Shown: positions 25,530 to 36,523 of the stretch, piece by piece
Numbering within the stretch: the first letter of the stretch is position 1
Layout: every line of letters begins with the position of its first letter
Source of the DNA: Bigelowiella natans CCMP2755
Lineage: Eukaryota > Cercozoa > Chlorarachniophyceae
Direction: 5' to 3'
NCBI GenBank assembly: GCA_000320545.1
Contig: ADNK01000875.1
Coordinates: 1 to 64,000, forward strand
DNA length: 64,000 nt
Translations under genes and position numbers: made by a program
The notes under the pieces: generated by a model
Told to the model about the DNA's origin: nothing
Databases searched by the model: none
The model's input: only the letters and a program-made list of their open reading frames with translations

Positions 25530-26437
25530 CTTCCTTGCGTGTGCCCGTAGTGCTACACCAGCATAGCTTTCCTATTTTTGACCAATCCAAATGATTTACA
25601 AGCTTTATGCACACAATTCTTTTCTAAATAAAACAAATAAATAGCGGCAGCACTGGGTTATGTTGGCATCGCATGGAGAATATAGATAGAGTAAGTCAAT
25701 AACTGCTAGTATTACACAGTATTACGCATGCTACCATATATGCATATCTCTGTGATGACATGACATCTATCGACATCTTGCAGGTCGATCTAGAGGTGCA
25801 CAGCACCGCGCACACTGTAGTAGCACGGTCAGAACGTAGATTTTATCTTGCTGTACGTGTGCCATTTACGCCATAGCATAGCTAATAGATAGCTAAGAAT
25901 ATCTCAGATATGGCGGTGTCGTGGTGCGTCATTGCATTGCGTTCGCTGCATACTGTCGCTAGATCGCTAAATAACAACAAGCACACGTACATGCTACTTT
26001 GTTGTCTAGCTAGTTGTGTGCATACTGATATACTGATCGATCCGGCTGGATAGACGACGGCCACGCGCAACGTACGTCCATCCGAGAATATTACGGCGTT
26101 ACACAATTGGATGTACCATTCAATCGAAACCCAACCGAAAGCAAAAGAGGCATATTAGATTAGATAATAATGACACGCTGTAGCTTCAGCATTGCACAGC
26201 TAAATTAGGATTACAACTGAAAAAATGTAATGACTTCATTACATCCGTCTCATAACGACACGTACTGCGCACTAGAAGACGAATGAAAAAGCAAAATCAA
26301 AGACCCGGAGAAAATTGGCTAAAAGCAAGGCACTCGTTCAAAGTGTAATGAGATTGCTCATATGACTAAAAGTAACTGAATATATTACACATTTCTTCAA
26401 ACTGTGGGTCTGATACATTGGAAAAACTCTTTGAGAT
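25530..26437. other. Convergent gap between kinase and cyclin L
   Basis: Non-coding, with CTAG-rich sequence at 25680-26080 and one clear 75-bp element copy at 26175-26259. Confidence 0.7.
26175..26259 (+). repeat. 75-bp convergent-gap element, copy 2
   Basis: It reads CGCTGTAGCTTCAGC..ATTGCACAGCTAAATTAGGATTAC..AAAAAATGTAATGAC..CATTACATCCGTCTCA. The order of parts matches the other copies: hairpin, GGATGACC-like box, AT-rich tail, CCGTCTCA end. Confidence 0.75.
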
Positions 26438-28666
26438 CTACAACTTCACAATCTTTTTCTTTCCTTTGATAGAGATTGTGCGGCCTCCCGCTCCTCCACC
26501 TTTATCATTATCTGCCCTATCAGCTCTGTCGCGACGATCGCGATCTTTCTCTCTTCGTCTAGAGTCTCTTGCTCCACCTCTTTCCCCCCTACTAGATGTG
26601 CCACCATCCCTACTGCTCTTGTTAGTGCTACTATCTCTGTCTCGATTGTCACGGTCGCGTCCCCCTTTGTCGCCTCTCCGGGCCTTCTTGTCGACATCCC
26701 TGTCACGATGGTCTCGATGATCACGATCACGATGATCTCTATCTCTATCTCTGTCTCTATCTCTACGTGCTGTAGATGACGAATCCCGGTGGTCACGGTC
26801 GCGTTCCCTCTCTCTTGGAGCATCTCGATTGTCGCGGTTTCGAGATGATTTCTCGGTTCGTCTACCACGATTTGAATGAGAAACTGGTCTTCGTCGGCGC
26901 CCGCGATTGCGACTGCGGGAGCGAGACGCGCTGCTAGAAGAAGGGCTTCTGCTACGTTTGCGACGCTTCCTCCTCCGCCTTCTGTCAGGACTATGTTGGT
27001 ATCAGATTTGGAACCACGAGGAAAATTTTAAAAAATTAGTGTACCTTGAAGAAGATGACGAATTTTCAGAGCTTGGTGATCGACTTTTGTCTTTCTTGCG
27101 TTCCTTCCTTGAGTTGCCATTTCCTGATAAAAAGAGGAACAACAACGCTATTATTTGAACACGATTCTTAAAAAGCTGCAACATTGTGTTATGGTGTCAC
27201 CGGAGGTGGTAGTTTGCAATCGCTCTTCCTTCTTTTCCTCTTTTGCCTTTACAACCGGATTTTCAACATTTTTTTTCTTCGAAGTGTCCCTCTGTTTTGC
27301 AAAATCAGTGAATAAATAATGCATGCAGATATTTTATTTTTTCGAAACTATGAAATGCCGCCTTTATATAATAATCAAATCTCTCCATGTAAACAAATAT
27401 ATCCATTGCTCTCTCGCCAATTATCTTCATTAATAATTTTTTCCTACAATTTTTATTTTAGGTCCTATTTTCATGATATTATTAAAAAATATAGTTAGTA
27501 ATGATTGGTTTTGATTTTAATTGGAATTATTTATGTGATTAATTTTATTATACATGTTTTTTAAAAAATAAAACTATTAAAACTTTCATCCTATAACTTA
27601 CTATTTACCATCTTGCAGATGATGTTGTACTTTTTGTCCTTTTCACTCACAGGAATGTACTCAGCTTTATCTCTTGTATATAATTCTGCTATTATCGAGC
27701 TAATTTCTTCAAGCTCCAACTTGGTGGCTCCAAATAAACGATACCAAGGGGGGTTGGATGGTAGACTTATTTGCATCATCCTCACTGTCAAGTAAATAGC
27801 CGCAGTGGCAATTATTTCTGGACGATAACGCAGGCAAACATCCGTGCGCATCCTGGATATACAAACAATTTCATTCACAACCTTTATTGTATGAAATATA
27901 CAAAATACTCACGCGTCGTTTAGATAGTTCCAAGCCTTTTGCGCAAGCTGTTTGCTTGTATCACTCAAAGCACCGTTCCCAAAGAGAGTCCTCACGTAGA
28001 ACAAGATGAAGCGATGCGGATGGTCCACATAAACTGTGTATCCCAATTCTCTAAGCATCACAAGCTCTACCTTACGCACTTCGTTTGACCATCTGGCGTA
28101 CCGCTAATAATTAGGGTGAAAACAAAGGTCACATTTAAGTCGCGCTTGGGCAGCGAAACATGTGCATAAGTGATCAAATATCTCAGAACCTTAGATGTTC
28201 GGTCTAGAACTTTCTCAGCCTCCTCTGCTTCCAAGTATCTACGCTTGAGTACGCGGTCAAATACATTAAGCACGTCCCTCAAGTTTCGATTTGACTCCTC
28301 AACTTTGGTGCCAAGAAATAAGGCTGCCATTGCCACTTGCTGATAAAGAATGGATTTATAAGCACTTGGCATTTTTACAGTAGAAAAGGAGTAGAATAAA
28401 ACATGGAAATTAATTTTTAAATTACGCAAAAATCATCATTTCCCTACCAGAACTTTGTAATCGATCATAGACTTGCGGTAGTAAAATCGGTGGAAAAGGA
28501 TTTGCGCGGTGGAAATGTTTGCCTGGGACAGTCTGAGCATAATACCAGCCTGGGATATAAGCTCACACGCGTAAATTCTGTTGACGATTTCGTGTTCCTT
28601 GGAGATGCCTGCACATCTCGATGGGGAAGTAGAGATGAGATCGTCAGGAATAAGGTAGGTGGGCAT
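26438..28666 (-). CDS. CCNL: Cyclin L with RS/RD-rich tail
   Basis: Seven minus-strand exons: 28448-28666, 28160-28339, 27913-28103, 27609-27852, 27201-27291, 27045-27123 and 26438-26990, about 518 residues (human cyclin L1 is 526). The second intron could alternatively be only 29 bp (28104-28132), adding nine residues. First cyclin fold: CELISQAGIMLRLSQANIS, HRFYYRKS, MAALFLGTKVEES. Then MLRELGYTVYVDHPHRFIL and the second fold with YRPEIIATAAIYL and PWYRLFGATKLELEEIS. The tail from exon 5 on is basic and then a long Arg/Asp-Arg/Ser array, ending ISIKGKKKIVKL. Cyclin L pairs with CDK11/CDK12-type kinases and acts in pre-mRNA splicing in nuclear speckles. MPTYLIPDDL is chosen as start; the frame upstream lacks cyclin features. 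Confidence 0.9.
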
Positions 28667-28768
28667 GATGCTTTCTTTGCGTTGAAAAACAACTGTGTCT
28701 GTCTTAGAGATAGGCCAAGAGTAGTAGGGCCACGCCACTATAAGCAGGGCCTCGCCGCAATTCTTGGT

Positions 28769-28809
<41 letters not shown>

Positions 28810-29150
28810 GCAAGAAGAAAGATGGGCGGGAAGGCTTGTGTGAAGGAGGGTTAAGTGCGTGGAGGTTATTATGTAAGGAGGTCTTAGGTTAAATCTCCTG
28901 TATTTCTTATCTGCGACATCGTCCTGATAAATACTGCGATTGAGGAATAAGTTAGAGAGATAGTTCTGGTAGGATATATTCCGATTGATTGGAAATAAAA
29001 GTTTGAGGGAAAGCTCGAATATCATACAGTAGTCCTTAATTATTTTAAAAGAGAGTAGTCCAATATTTATACCAGAAACTTCTAAATAAATTAGACTAAT
29101 ATTACCTCTGCCTTCTCTAAATATAAAAGAAAATCAAAGGAGAGAGGAAG
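28667..29150. promoter_or_regulatory. Divergent gap with (CT)n tract
   Basis: 484 bp between cyclin L and the small + gene. A pure (CT)n tract lies at 28769-28805, about 100 bp upstream of the cyclin L start (it reads GA on that strand). A promoter role is inferred from position. Confidence 0.35.
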
Positions 29151-29667
29151 ATGGCGGTTGCCTCTTCGTCCGTGGTGACCTCACAGACGAAGACGGAAAT
29201 ATCAGAATCAACCCGTTCCAAGATCATCATATTCATTGCTATTACAAGTGTCTGCTTGCTTGTATCATTTCGATTATCTTCAAAGCTGATGAAATCAGCA
29301 ACTATTCTTGCAACGAGGATACGTCATGAGCAATCCCGCCAGCATTTGCTTATGACAAAGCTTGTTGCCAACTACTCAGCGCGACTGGATGCAGAGAGAT
29401 GGAAGGTAATGAGATTTTATAGGGAAAATTTGAAGTAATCTAATTTGGATATTCTCTCAGGGATCAAGTCATACTGGCGATTCTGCTGCAAGGATCAAAG
29501 AGTTGGAAATAGAGGTAAATCGGGAGCTATTATGACCTATCTATAGAATTTAATTCATTTTTCGTTGGCCATAGGTTGAACACTTGAAAAGAGATAATAT
29601 GGATAAGGAGCGTCAGCTTATCGAGCTTACCAATCTTTACGGTGCAGTTCGGAATCACAAAGGATGA
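29151..29667 (+). CDS. Small single-pass membrane protein with coiled coil
   Basis: Exons 29151-29405, 29461-29514 and 29575-29667 close in frame to 133 residues. One hydrophobic helix, IIIFIAITSVCLLVSFRL, lies near residues 24-42. It is followed by a basic helical segment and a C-terminal coiled coil (ARIKELEIEVEHLKRDNMD), ending YGAVRNHKG. No family was recognised. The topology is that of a small tail that could anchor a complex to a membrane. It is convergent with the glycosidase-like gene. Confidence 0.6.
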
Positions 29668-29903
29668 TTTTATTTGCTTCGCGTCGAAAATGGTTTATTA
29701 CGTTGAACAAGAAAGGTTCATCCTGGAAAATCCATGGAACACGTAAATTTAATCCTTCGAAAGCGTGGATCCATGTACAAGTTACTAAACGCGTCGTAAT
29801 TCAATCGATAACACACTGTTTATTCAATGGCCAAGTTTGTAATGCCCATACAGAAGCATATAAGATTTATTAGAAAGAGTGTCAAGAAGATGCAATGCGC
29901 GCG

Positions 29904-30025
<122 letters not shown>

Positions 30026-30520
30026 TAAATATGTTAATATGTATTTACATAGCTACACATAGCATAAAAACGCTATTTGTGTTACAATTTGGTCTGCCGA
30101 ACGTACGACGACTGTAACTAGCTGCTACTACATGCACGTATTCTGTTAGATTGTGGCATACAGCCAACCACTTGCATGAGCTGACATGCTGCCGTCTGGA
30201 TCGATGTGCGCAGCCGCGTCATCTAGTCACGTGTCTGGCTAGCTGGACTAGCATCAAATAACAACGTACCATAGTACATGCGCGGCAACATGGATGAGAG
30301 ACTTCATGTCTAGAATACGTGCACACGCGTAAACACACATGTCTAGCTAGATGTAGCAATTGTCTCTCAAGGTCTTCATGTAGCATGTGTGCTTGAAAAA
30401 AGACGTCCGGAATTATCTTCATGTATGTCGGCACATGAACCCCAATGATTTCAGCGAAATGAATAATGTACTACACTTGTACATGAAAACCATCATAGCG
30501 GAAACCAGCAGGCTCAACAT

Positions 30521-30598
30521 TAGCGCTGTAGCCGCTGCTTTGCATAGCTACATAAGGATGACCATTTGTGATCAAATTTAATTGATCAATTACACATG
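30521..30598 (+). repeat. 75-bp convergent-gap element, copy 3
   Basis: The best-preserved hairpin: GCTGTAGCCGCTGCTTTGC then ATAGCTACATAAGGATGACC; TGTAGC and GCTACA are inverted arms around a 14-base loop. The tail is AAATTTAATTGATCAATTACA. Confidence 0.8.
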
Positions 30599-30606
30599 GT
30601 CTTGCA

Positions 30607-30740
30607 TTAGCGCTGTAGCCGCGCTGCTTTGACGCTTTGACTAGTTGAGTATAGTGCATGTCTACATCGTATGCATATAGCTTTTAATGAGGATGACCAT
30701 GCATTGAACAAATGTAATTGATTAATTACACCCGTCTCAC
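30607..30740 (+). repeat. 75-bp convergent-gap element, copy 4 (interrupted)
   Basis: It starts TTAGCGCTGTAGCCGCGCTGC, carries about 55 extra bases in the middle, then resumes ATGAGGATGACCATGC..AATGTAATTGATTAATTACA and ends CCGTCTCA. It is tandem with copy 3. Confidence 0.7.
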
Positions 30741-31210
30741 ATAAATACACCAAAGGCGAGGGCACACGCATTGGAGATGCTCACGTCTGTGATGTGGACA
30801 TGCAAGGAATGGTCTGCTATGACATGCTACATGTGTTACTGTGCACACAGTCATGGTAGATTCCATGTCTATTAGTCGAATCATTGTCACAAATGCGTAC
30901 ATTACTAGATCACTTGCATTATGCACACCTGCGCGTGTGTGCTATGGCAAAATGCTACGTCACATCGTTATATAAATATGTTATCTCCGTGCATAGTACA
31001 TATGAACGAAATCTTTCGAGATTAACAAAACTGTGTTATAGCTTTAATTTTTTGGTCATCTTGTTTTCCATGGAAACTTTTAAAGTAGAATGCATATATC
31101 CTATGCTAACGCTGCTACGGATTATGGTGCAACACAACGAATGCATTGCCTTGATGATCAACGCTAAGCGTCCTACTAGTGAATGCTCATTTCACGTTCC
31201 ACACGTAGCT

Positions 31211-33109
31211 TCACTCGACATCAAATGTGAAGAACCTGAGGATATTTTTCGATGAGATCTTGATCTTTGAAATTTTCACTTCTCCAGAACTAATTTTCGC
31301 CTTAGCGTCACTAGGCTTGATAGTTTTGCCGTCGGCAACTTCGGCGAAAGAGCTGAGCTTTACAGGAAGGTCCTTCAGTGTTATTGAATCAATGGCTAGG
31401 TCATCGAAATTCCAGTGCTTGGAGACATCCACGTGGCATAGAGTATTACTATACCCAGAGGCACGTGTATTGATAGCAATTACGATGACTTTCTTAGGGG
31501 AACGAATGACCTGAGAGAGAAAAATATACAATTATCAATCAATCAATCGTTACACTGATTGATGTCCCACGTTAAGAGAATGGCATATTTCTTCACTCAC
31601 CTCAATCATAGCTTCTTTGCCTAGCTTTGCAGTGGTGTCAAACTTGAGTCCTCCGACATCCCCTGTCCGAAGGCTTTCCCGCAAAGCCGCTATAGACCTG
31701 AGCTGCTTTTTGATCGGGGAAAAATCATGCTCTTTGAAGTCCTTGTGCGATGACTGAAACAGTGTCAGTCCTTTCGCTCCAGCGATTATCGCCTCCCCTA
31801 TTTGGGCAATAATTTCATTTTCATTTGCTTGATACGACCAGGCTTCAGAATACAACTGAGAGTAGAGATAAGTAGGGAGGGGGGCGTGATTGTCGCGGGC
31901 ATTTCTCAGGTATTGATAAGGATACTGCAGCGGCAGAGTCTTGATTACAGGAATAATCGTCGGTGCACAGGCAGCACAGTACGCATCCATCCCTTGAATA
32001 TCTGTGATCCCAGAGTAAGATCCAATGTGGGCGCTGGTTTTGGCACCTTGGTAAGTAGGAATATGTGGCCATTGCTCATTCGCTTGCTTACCGTCTTCGG
32101 TACGCAAGTTTGAGTCCATTTTACCATCCACTTCATCGCCTAAGAATACCACGTCGACATTGGAAGTGTCTGTGACGTCTTTAAGAATTTTTGGAGTAAC
32201 GAATGCGTTCATTGGCGACTTCGTAGAGCCCATCTTAGAAATGGTTCCCGGCATGTCACCACACTTCTTCACACTGCTGGAAGCCAGAACACTGTCGATT
32301 CCCGCATCAAGGAGCTCATTGGCATTTCCATCATTTAGGCCAGGAAAGGGGCAATCGTCGCTTAACGGCCAGGCCTGGATTGGAAATCTCTCCGGGACCA
32401 CCCTGCCGCCCCAACCTTGAGATTCCCCGTTCTCGCCGAGTGAAACTGTCCAAATATCCCCTTTCGAGATCGGGGGGGATAAGCTCCAGGTTGAAATGTA
32501 AGTTTGACCAGAGCCGATGGAAATTTTGGAAGCATCATGACGGATGCCGTTCACTTCGATCCATTCGAGCTGTACGGATTTCTTGTCATTGTTGTGAGTG
32601 TGAACCACCAGTTCCTTGCCGTTGGATTGTGTGGTGACATACGTAACAAGGACCTTGCGATCTGGCTTCACACTTAGCTCGCCAATATAGCAAGTAGCGT
32701 CATTGTCGACAAAGGTGACATTCAGCTTAGATGGAGAAGACCCTAGCCAGTCATTGTTTCGACTGTGGAACGAAAACCAAATCCTGCTGCCATCGAGTGA
32801 TTGGTGTAAGCGAGTCCAGTCGAAATATTTAAAGTCAGGATTGTCTACTGGAAGGTTCAAGGCTTCCTGTCCGTTAACAAGTACAGATGTTACATTACGA
32901 CAATTGCTCCCAGCGACGGTCACATGAACCCTGCCGCCATCTGTTGGTTTGTTGTAATCAATTGCCTCCGTGTATTGCTCGAGATAAATGTCTTTTCGGA
33001 AAGAGCCAGTAAGCGATACCGATTCATGGGCCCTAAATGTATACGCGGATGTGCATACCGCAGCGCCAACGAGACACAGCAACGGAGACAGTTGTATTCC
33101 GTTCAACAT
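31211..33109 (-). CDS. Secreted glycoside-hydrolase-like protein
   Basis: Two minus-strand exons, 31601-33109 and 31211-31510, close to 602 residues; the 90-bp intron has gtgagt..ctcag ends. The signal peptide is MLNGIQLSPLLCLVGAAVC. An N-terminal beta-rich part with several Asn glycosylation sites is followed by a region that reads like a TIM-barrel glycosidase: VDVVFLGDEVDGKMDSNLR, SYSGITDIQGMDAYCAACAP, PTYLYSQLYSEAWSY, EAIIAGAKGLTLFQSS. Its C-terminal domain (VIRSPKKVIVIAINTRASG) resembles the beta-sandwich that caps such enzymes. I cannot place it in a numbered GH family. A second secreted glycosidase lies two genes away. Confidence 0.55.
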
Positions 33110-33900
33110 CAGATGGATGGGATGGCTCTCTCCTCTGATTAATGTACACTATATCTTAGTGTCGGTTGGTCAAAATAAAATGGAAAACATATAATGCGAC
33201 AACCATACTTACGCACTTCACAGGTGTAATCCGCGTAACACTCAACATGAACAACAACCCATGTCGTCTTCATGCTGCTGTCCGCCGTCGAAATCAGGTC
33301 CTATTTTGAACGAGACGACATAACAGAATGGCGCCGTTGTTGTTATTGTTGTAAAGAGAAGAAGGAGGAGTATGTGTTGTTTCCCGTGTTATTTTTAAAA
33401 TTTTCGGTGTGACTAAAACAAAGCGCGCACCGAAAAAATGAAACTTACCGCCGATCGCTCCGGGAATTGGGAATGCGTAACGCCTTTGATTTTTAAGGAG
33501 CGACAATTGTTTCAAAGTGACGCACTGTCACAGTCCTCTTGATAGGTTCCGTTGGATGCAGGTGAATGGGGGGGGGGAAGGGGAACAACCTGCACAGAGA
33601 TGTGTGGTATTATGTGATTGAATGAAGTTTCCATTATCAAGAATGTTAAAGTATTCTACAAAATCATTGCAAGATACAGTTCGATCGCTTGTGCTTGATT
33701 ACCTCTTGCCCGCTGAGCTGGATTTGTCCTCCTCCATGTTTGAAATTCAGGGAAATGTTGCGCTGACCCTTACTTTTCCTCCATTTTAGAACCATCCCCG
33801 GCATCTCTGGCCGTAATATCCATCTTCTTCGTGCTGTGAGACTAACACCAGTACGTAGTATTGCAAGGAGGGCAGCTATTACAAAGGCAGTGGGAGGAGG
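33110..33900. promoter_or_regulatory. Divergent gap, 791 bp
   Basis: It lies between opposite starts at 33109 and 33901. A G-run is at 33568-33576. No conserved motif or gene was seen. Confidence 0.35.
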
Positions 33901-35646
33901 ATGAGGCCAATTCACAGGGAGCCTCGGGGTTTGTGGCGACCCCCCCTCCTCATTATATTGACGCTTGCCACGCTCTGTGCTATGGCTGGCATTGAGCGGG
34001 TACAACATCAAACCTCCAACCTGGAGATCGTTTCTGGCGCTTTAGGCGCGACAGAACAAGCTGCATCGCTGCCCGATTCCTCGACAAATAATGTTGTAGT
34101 GGCGCCCGTCGCTAGGACGAGAAATCAATTATATGATGATGAAATTAGGGAATCCACTAGGCAAAAAGTACAGGTCTTAAAGAGATCGTCCAAGGCTTAC
34201 AGTCACAGCGTCGCATCCCTGCGGGGTGGGGGCGGAACAGAGGTTGCTGAGGAGAGGTATAAACAACAGCAGCGCAAGGAAAAAGAGTCTGAGAGATTCG
34301 AAAAGGAAATGAAAGAAAAAGTAGCGGCTGCGAAAAAGGACATCGACCTTCGCAAAGCTGGAAAGTGGTTGGCTGAAACAGAGAAGAAGGGAAGGGAGGT
34401 TATCGATACCACCAGCTTTAAGGGAGCAGCTCGCAAAGCACTTAAGATCGACATGAAGGCAAAACGTAGAGAACGACTACAGAGAGACAAGGAGATCAAA
34501 GCGTCAGGAGCGGATAAAGCCACAATAAACGTCGAGATCCTAGCGGAGAAGAAACGCCAGAAGGAGAGAGAAAAGGCGGAATTGATCCAGCAACACGAGA
34601 AGCTACTAACTGAGCGGGGAGAGCATGTGGCCAACGCAAGCGCACGTGCCAAATACAAGAAGCTGCAGGCTTCTATTACATACCAGGAAAAGATGATAAA
34701 GGAGAAGCAGGAGGATCTCGAAGAGGATCTTGCCGACGCAATACGAGGGGCGTCCTTAAAAGATCGCACACGATACAACGACAGTTTTAGGATGTCGGTG
34801 TTGAGACCAAATATTCTCCACGACGGCGAGGTCTTAATGGGAACCAAAGAGTACAAAAAGACCGTCAAACGCGAGATACGGGAGCGAGGCTTGACGCAGG
34901 AGGAGAAACAAGCTCTGCACACAAGGAGGACATGGTGGGCATGGGCGGAAAAGCATAGACAGAAGAAGCGCTTTAGAGCTATTCGTGAGCTTGCAACTAG
35001 GAGCGCTGGGGGTTATGATCCGAGGGAAGAGGCTGCCAAGCAGTATCATTTCGTAGAGAAAGATAGAAAGCCCAGGAGAACCGTGCGCTACTGGGAGCGT
35101 TGGTTCACTGATTGGGACAAGCTCGGTCCTTCTCAAAGAAGATCTCTCCTTCGAATTCCCTCGCAACCATGGATATATGATGAGCTGCGCCTGCGTGAGA
35201 TTGCCAACCACAACTGGACACGAGTAGGCGAAGCGCGGCCTCACGTACTTAAACGCATGCGCCTTAGATTGAAGCAGATCAAGAACGCCGTAGAGTCGCT
35301 GTGGACTGAATGGTCGGAGCCGCAGTTGGCTTACTTCCTCAATAGGCGTCACAGGGATGGTTTGTTTGACCTGGGCTCGGTCCAGCGAATGCTCCTCAAG
35401 ACCAAATTCGATCAACTAGAAATGGATGAGACGCAGAAAGTTTTGCGTTACTTTGCCACCACGAAGGATGGAACCAAGTTGTTGGAGGTTGGAGTTGACA
35501 GCTACGTGGAGACATCTCCGAACTTAATAGACCGGCAAGACTACCAAGCTATCATAGGTACGGGGGGAGGAGGAGGAGGTGTAGGTAATAAAGAAGACGG
35601 AAAACCACCTCGATTGAATGATAATAATGATCTCCAAGAGGAATAA
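33901..35646 (+). CDS. Intronless 581-residue basic coiled-coil protein with hydrophobic leader
   Basis: A single uninterrupted frame of 581 residues. The N-terminus MRPIHREPRGLWRPPLLIIL leads into a hydrophobic helix to about residue 28, either a signal peptide or an anchor. Residues about 110-290 are extremely Lys/Glu/Arg-rich (QQQRKEKESERFEKEMKEK, ILAEKKRQKEREKAELIQQ) and probably form a long helix or coiled coil. The C-terminal third is different, with many Trp (RRTWWAWAEKHRQKK, RYWERWFTDWDKLGP) and RRHRDGLFDLGSVQRMLLK. Gly-rich and Asn-rich ends follow. No family was recognised; it could be organelle-targeted. It lies between two secreted glycosidases. Confidence 0.65.
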   Translation: MRPIHREPRGLWRPPLLIILTLATLCAMAGIERVQHQTSNLEIVSGALGATEQAASLPDSSTNNVVVAPVARTRNQLYDDEIRESTRQKVQVLKRSSKAYSHSVASLRGGGGTEVAEERYKQQQRKEKESERFEKEMKEKVAAAKKDIDLRKAGKWLAETEKKGREVIDTTSFKGAARKALKIDMKAKRRERLQRDKEIKASGADKATINVEILAEKKRQKEREKAELIQQHEKLLTERGEHVANASARAKYKKLQASITYQEKMIKEKQEDLEEDLADAIRGASLKDRTRYNDSFRMSVLRPNILHDGEVLMGTKEYKKTVKREIRERGLTQEEKQALHTRRTWWAWAEKHRQKKRFRAIRELATRSAGGYDPREEAAKQYHFVEKDRKPRRTVRYWERWFTDWDKLGPSQRRSLLRIPSQPWIYDELRLREIANHNWTRVGEARPHVLKRMRLRLKQIKNAVESLWTEWSEPQLAYFLNRRHRDGLFDLGSVQRMLLKTKFDQLEMDETQKVLRYFATTKDGTKLLEVGVDSYVETSPNLIDRQDYQAIIGTGGGGGGVGNKEDGKPPRLNDNNDLQEE

Positions 35647-36523
35647 CGAATTGGCTGCGGAGCAGCGTCCTCAAGGGCCAAGGGAGTAGGAAGAGAGGCG
35701 AAGGGAAATGGGATGATATATAAAATGAGAGCGACGGGGATGCTTCAAACAGTAGTCAGTATTTTTTGAATGATACTGTTTTAAATGAGTCGTTAAATCA
35801 GAATTTGTGTACGAAAGTCGCACCTAGCTAGTGTGACGACGACTCCCAATACCAACTGCAAAATGAGTGATCAACGATCGCTATGCTGTAAAAAAATAAA
35901 TAAAATAATCTGATTTAATGCTACACAGTATGATATAATAGCTACTATTGGCAAGAGGATCATGCACCGTGCGCCTGCGTGCACTCGCCTCGCACATGCA
36001 TCTCATCGCCGCACTCCATCTGATACATAATATGACGCGGCGTCTGTGAACGAACACTCAGCAGTCGCTAACGTAGCAAATGCATAATTATGTAGAAATG
36101 ACATCGAGACCTTGCTGCTCGCAATAATAAATTTATATCCTACCAATATACAAGTGAACAAAGCTTGCGAGCGCGAAGCAACGTACGTACGTATATATTG
36201 GTGCGTGTAACAATTATTGTGTTCTTTATTGCATAATGCTGTGTGTGTGTATACTAGTACATATCGCTGCGCATGCCATGTTAGATGCTGACGGCACGCA
36301 TTCACATACGTGCGCGTGCGATGCGACAGCGCACATCCATGCGGCAATGGAAAGGTGATGGAGCAATGTTATTTGACCCGATGACAATAACTTATCGGCG
36401 GGTTGCGTAATGGTCGCACGTGATTATTACTAATGAACTAGATCGTAGGGAGGCAGACTACGTTATCAGCATATGCAATAATTTCGTGGTACCGAGGTCG
36501 CTCCATACCTGCGCTAAGAGATA
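35647..36523. other. Convergent gap between the 581-residue gene and GH30
   Basis: Non-coding. It has ACGTACGTACGTA near 36180-36193 and CTAG/GCGCATGC motifs; a faint element-like stretch lies at about 36058-36112 (GCAGTCGCTAACGTAGC..ATGTAGAAATGACAT). No gene was seen. Confidence 0.5.

Noticed and set aside
26446-26868. Alternative minus frame with Glu/Ile/Thr repeats inside the cyclin L tail
   Set aside because: The RS/RD frame is in phase with upstream cyclin exons; this one is its shadow.
34203-34922. 239-codon minus frame inside the 581-residue gene
   Set aside because: A low-complexity Ser/Phe/Leu shadow of the Lys/Glu-rich coding strand.
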